A stretch of DNA of 64,000 bases. Origin: Streptomyces eurocidicus. GTDB lineage: Bacteria; Actinomycetota; Actinomycetes; Streptomycetales; Streptomycetaceae. The position numbers and the translations under genes are program-made. Positions 61,146 through 64,000 of this stretch are shown here, in pieces. Each line of letters starts with the position of its first letter. Position 1 is the stretch's first letter. Location: contig NZ_LGUI01000003.1 of assembly GCF_002891295.1 (NCBI RefSeq), forward strand, positions 558,001 through 622,000, given 5' to 3'. Below the pieces are notes generated by a model. It was not told the DNA's origin, made no database searches, and was given only the letters and a program-made list of their open reading frames with translations.

Positions 61146-62065
61146 GACGCGAAGTGCGGCAGCACCTCGGAGGCGATGAGTTCGAGGTGGTCCAGGTCGT
61201 CCAGGTCCAGCAGCCGCAGGTAGGCGCGCTCCGCGCCCGCCTCGGCGAAGCGCGCGAGCTGCTCGGTCACCTGCGCCGGGGTGCCGCGGAAGGCCGTGCC
61301 GGGCAGCTCCTCGCCCGCCGCCCCGGCCCTGCGGGCGATCTCCGCGTCGGTCCGGCCGACGCACACGGACTGGATGACGGAGAACCGCATCGAGCCCTCG
61401 CCCCGCCCGTTCCCGGCCAGCGCCTCGCGGATCCGGTCGTACTGCACGCCCGCCTGCTCGGGGGTGACGAACGCGGCGTTGTACTCGTCGGCGTACGCGG
61501 CGGCCAGCGCCGGGGTGCGCACCGCGCCCGTACCGCCCACGATCACCGGCGGGTGGGGGCGCTGGACGGGCGGCAGGGTGGGCTGGGCGCCGGTCAGCGT
61601 GAAGTGCTCCCCGGCGAAGTCGAAGCGCTGGTCGCCGGGGGTGGTCCAGAGGCCGCGGATGATGCGCAGCTGCTCCTCCAGCCGGTCGAAGCGCCGGCCC
61701 GGGAACGGCATCGCGTACGCCTGGTGCTCGGCCTCGAACCATCCGGCGCCGAGGCCGAGTTCGACGCGCCCGCCGGACATCCCGTCGACCTGCGCGACCT
61801 GGATGGCCAGCTGTCCGGGCGAGCGGAAGGTGGCCGGGCTGACCAGGGTGCCGAGCCGGATGCGCCGGGTGTCCCGGGCGAGGCCGGCCAGGGTCACCCA
61901 CGCGTCCGACGGGCCGGGCGTACGGCCGTGCCCGCCGAACTGGAGGTAGTGGTCGGAGCGGAAGAGGGCGTCGAAGCCCAGGTCCTCCGTGGCCCGTGCG
62001 ACGCGCAGCAGGGTGTCGTAGGAGGCCCCGCGCTCGGACGGCTCGGTGTGGATACGGAGCAGCAT
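61142..62065 (-). CDS. LLM-class F420-dependent oxidoreductase
   Basis: A 307-residue luciferase-like TIM barrel: LGFDALFRSDHYLQ, LGTLVSPATFRSPGQLAIQVAQVDGMSGGRVELGLGAGWFEAEHQAY and PVIVGGTGAVRTPALAA. These motifs are typical of F420-dependent dehydrogenases. ATG 62065 has AAGGG upstream. It is translationally coupled to the PPTase gene and divergent from an exporter. Substrate unknown. Such enzymes serve both antibiotic tailoring and redox metabolism. Confidence 0.92.
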   Translation of the reverse strand: MLLRIHTEPSERGASYDTLLRVARATEDLGFDALFRSDHYLQFGGHGRTPGPSDAWVTLAGLARDTRRIRLGTLVSPATFRSPGQLAIQVAQVDGMSGGRVELGLGAGWFEAEHQAYAMPFPGRRFDRLEEQLRIIRGLWTTPGDQRFDFAGEHFTLTGAQPTLPPVQRPHPPVIVGGTGAVRTPALAAAYADEYNAAFVTPEQAGVQYDRIREALAGNGRGEGSMRFSVIQSVCVGRTDAEIARRAGAAGEELPGTAFRGTPAQVTEQLARFAEAGAERAYLRLLDLDDLDHLELIASEVLPHFAS

Positions 62066-62281
62066 GGCTGGACCCTTCGGTTCGTGGGGCGTGCCGGGCT
62101 TGTCGACCGCACGGCTTTGCGATCGGCAACGTAGCCGCGCGGCCGGGCCGGTGCCCATGCCCCCAGAGATCCGCCCACTGCCTCTTTGGAGGCATCGCCT
62201 GTTCCCTGCGCGGTAATCGCGCCCGGCGGACCCGGCGCCGGCGGCTAGCGTCCGGGCTCGTCTACCTTGGAGGTTGCCACC

Positions 62282-64000
62282 ATGCCCGTCCCCGAAGCCC
62301 CGCGGCGGCAGGGCGGACGCCGCTCCCCCTCGCTCACGCTGCTGGCGGTCTGCCTGGCCTCGGTGCTGTTCCCCCTGTCGATCACCGGTACGTCCGTGGC
62401 GCTGCCGAGCATCGCCACCGATCTGAACAGTGGTCTGGCCGCGCTCCAATGGGCGGTCAACGGCTACAACCTGACGTTCGCCGGCTTCATCCTGGCCGCC
62501 GGATCGCTGGCGGACCTTGTCGGACGCAAACGGGTGTTCCTCATCGGCACCGCCCTGTTCGGCGTGGGCGCGCTGGTCGCCGCGGTGTCGGACGACGTCC
62601 TGCTGCTGGACGTGGCCCGCGCGGTGTCCGGGGCGGGCGCCGCGGCGGCGCTGCCCAGCGGCAGCGCGCTGCTCGCCCAGGTCTTCGAAGGCCGGGCACG
62701 GGCCCGGGCGTTCAGCCTGTTCGGCACGACGGTCGGGCTGGGGCTGGCGCTCGGCCCGAGCATCGCGGGCGTGCTGGTGAGCAATCTCAGCTGGCGTTCG
62801 GTGTTCCTGGTCCCGGCGGTCGTGGCGTTCGCGGTGCTGCTGCTCGCGCCCTTCGTGCCGGAGTCCCGCGGCCCGGCCGGCGGCCGGGTCGACAAGGCGG
62901 GCACGGCGACGTTCACCGGCGCCCTGGTACTGCTGGTGTTCGGCCTGGTCGAGGGCCCGCAGCTGGGCTGGGCGCATGTGGCGGTGCTGGGTCCGCTGGC
63001 CGGGTTCGTGGTCCTGCTGGCCGCGTTCGTCGTCGTCGAACGGCGGCAGGAGCAGCCCATGTTCGACCTGACGCTGCTGCGCCGCCCGCGCTTCCTCGGG
63101 CTGTGCGTGTCCGTCATGGTCATCGTCTTCGGCTTCAGCCCGCTCGTGGTCTACCTGCCCTCGTACTTCTCGGCCGTGGACGGGCTCAGCCCGCAGCAGG
63201 CCGGTCTGACCCTCATGATGCTCACCGCCCCCACGCTGGTCTTCCCGGTGGTGGCCGGTGCGTTGACCCGCTGGATACCGGCCGGTACCCAGATCGTGGT
63301 GTCCGTGCTGCTGGTCGCCGTGGGCTGCGCGTGGCTGACGGTCATCGAGCCGGGCGGCGGCGACCTGCGGGTGCTCGGCCCCATGCTGCTGATCGGCGTG
63401 GGCGTCGGGATCTCGTTCGGGCTGCTGGACGGTGCGGCGGCCGACAGCGTGGAACCGGCGCGCACCGGCATGGCCTCCGGGATGTTCAACACCATGCGTC
63501 TGGCGGGCGAGGCCACCGCGATCGCCGTGGTGGGTTCGCTCATGGTGACGTTCACGCGGAGCGGCCTCGGCGGCAAGCTCGGCGGGTACGACACCCCGTA
63601 CGCGGACCAGCCGGACCGCGTCGCCGATCTGCTCAACCAGGGCGACCTGGCCACGGCCGCCGACACCGTGCGCGGCCCCGGCGCCCGGCAGGCGTTCGTG
63701 GACACCGCCGCGCACGCGTACACCGGGGCGCTGCACACCGTGCTGTGGGTGCTGGCCGCGCTGTGCGTCGTGGCCGTGCCGCTGATCGCGTTCCTGCTGC
63801 GGGGGCGGGCGGCGCGGGCGCGGCCCGGCGGCCGCGCCCGGGCCGGACGCGGCGGTGCCGTCGGCGGCGGGACGCGTGGACGCCTGACGCGGCTCCGCGG
63901 GGCGTGCCGTCGCACGACGGCTCCCGCGGGCCGCGGGCCTTGTCGTCATCTGACGCGCTCCGCGGGCCGCGGCCCGTGCCGGGGTTCCTCTCCCCCGCCC
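62282..64000 (+). CDS. MFS exporter, DHA2 family (runs off window end)
   Basis: ATG 62282 has TTGGAGG upstream. The frame stays open for all 573 codons to the end of the window. About 14 TM segments are visible: TM1 LASVLFPLSITGTSVALPSIA, motif A GSLADLVGRKRVFLIG, and later TMs to about residue 515 (AALCVVAVPLIAFLL). The last ~55 codons read as an Arg/Gly-rich tail, atypical for the family. A ctgacgcg motif occurs out of frame near 63883, so the true gene may end there with a frameshift. Divergent from the LLM-PPTase pair by 216 bp. Confidence 0.85.
   Translation, partial: MPVPEAPRRQGGRRSPSLTLLAVCLASVLFPLSITGTSVALPSIATDLNSGLAALQWAVNGYNLTFAGFILAAGSLADLVGRKRVFLIGTALFGVGALVAAVSDDVLLLDVARAVSGAGAAAALPSGSALLAQVFEGRARARAFSLFGTTVGLGLALGPSIAGVLVSNLSWRSVFLVPAVVAFAVLLLAPFVPESRGPAGGRVDKAGTATFTGALVLLVFGLVEGPQLGWAHVAVLGPLAGFVVLLAAFVVVERRQEQPMFDLTLLRRPRFLGLCVSVMVIVFGFSPLVVYLPSYFSAVDGLSPQQAGLTLMMLTAPTLVFPVVAGALTRWIPAGTQIVVSVLLVAVGCAWLTVIEPGGGDLRVLGPMLLIGVGVGISFGLLDGAAADSVEPARTGMASGMFNTMRLAGEATAIAVVGSLMVTFTRSGLGGKLGGYDTPYADQPDRVADLLNQGDLATAADTVRGPGARQAFVDTAAHAYTGALHTVLWVLAALCVVAVPLIAFLLRGRAARARPGGRARAGRGGAVGGGTRGRLTRLRGACRRTTAPAGRGPCRHLTRSAGRGPCRGSSPPP

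Noticed and set aside
61146..62195. Upstream in-frame extension of the PPTase to 574 codons
   Set aside because: The extension is an Arg/Pro-rich shadow of the LLM gene. The PPTase begins at GTG 61145, overlapping the LLM stop.
62066..63949. Long minus-strand open frame extending the LLM gene upstream to over 900 codons
   Set aside because: Its Gln/His/Arg-rich product is antisense to the MFS exporter, whose TM pattern and motif A are clear on the plus strand. The LLM protein starts at ATG 62065 with an SD.

Overview
The window is high-GC actinomycete DNA, almost certainly from a Streptomyces chromosome. Codons are strongly GC3-biased, GTG starts and purine-rich Shine-Dalgarno (SD) sites are common, and the gene content is typical of the genus: SpoIIE-type phosphatases, ECF sigma factors, secreted proteases, DUF5926 and prim-pol proteins, a type I-E CRISPR repeat and many oxygenases. 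All calls come from reading the sequence and recalled family knowledge. No database search was run.

Layout. 1-0.5 kb: the end of an orphan type I-E CRISPR array (five repeats, four 32-nt spacers, crRNA strand minus) with no cas genes in view. 0.5-6.8 kb: a PCMT/TgmC-like methyltransferase, a cytochrome P450 paired with a haem-oxygenase-like diiron oxidase candidate, secreted proteins, a cysteine-less AhpD-like protein and a SigE-family sigma factor. 6.9-10.5 kb: a tight minus-strand operon of DUF35/MaoC fusion, MaoC hydratase, Ltp2-like aldolase and DUF1906 protein. Its first three genes match the mycobacterial steroid side-chain genes chsH2-chsH1-ltp2. A 25-bp palindromic operator lies in front and a strong terminator behind. 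10.7-14.3 kb: a Q/N-rich secreted peptide, a PrmC-like methyltransferase preceded by a candidate leader-peptide attenuator, a membrane protein and a streptogrisin-like protease.

14.85-34.4 kb is a plus-strand specialised-metabolism island. It encodes a MarR-like SCO6745-family protein, a P450 with its 3Fe-4S ferredoxin, an aromatic-type FAD monooxygenase, two tandem-ABM oxygenases, a 14-TM exporter, a glycosyltransferase and a complete set for an NDP-2,3,6-trideoxy-4-hydroxyhexose (rhodinose or amicetose type): RmlA, RmlB, 2,3-dehydratase, 3-ketoreductase, PLP 3-dehydrase, epimerase and 4-ketoreductase. A 2-oxoacid:ferredoxin oxidoreductase (KorAB) sits inside the sugar operon. There is no PKS, NRPS, terpene synthase or conventional pathway regulator in the island or its flanks. 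It looks like a glycosylation/oxidation module whose scaffold is made elsewhere or by an unrecognised enzyme. KorAB is a plausible electron source for the 3-dehydrase and P450.

34.4-64 kb is mostly chromosomal backbone: an ECF41 sigma factor with its target AhpD-like gene and a recognisable ECF41 promoter, a DoxX protein, a methyltransferase, an HTH/CYTH pair, a DUF6415-type gene frameshifted in a pentanucleotide repeat, tRNA-Ser(UGA), a PAS-GAF-PP2C phosphatase, an HtrA protease, a GDPD, an anti-sigma-type ATPase, a DUF5926 protein, a prim-pol protein, a second, degenerate PP2C, aminopeptidase P, an SDR, a two-component system with an unusual kinase tail, a tautomerase and LysR pair, and finally a PPTase-LLM oxidoreductase pair divergent from an MFS exporter that runs off the right edge.
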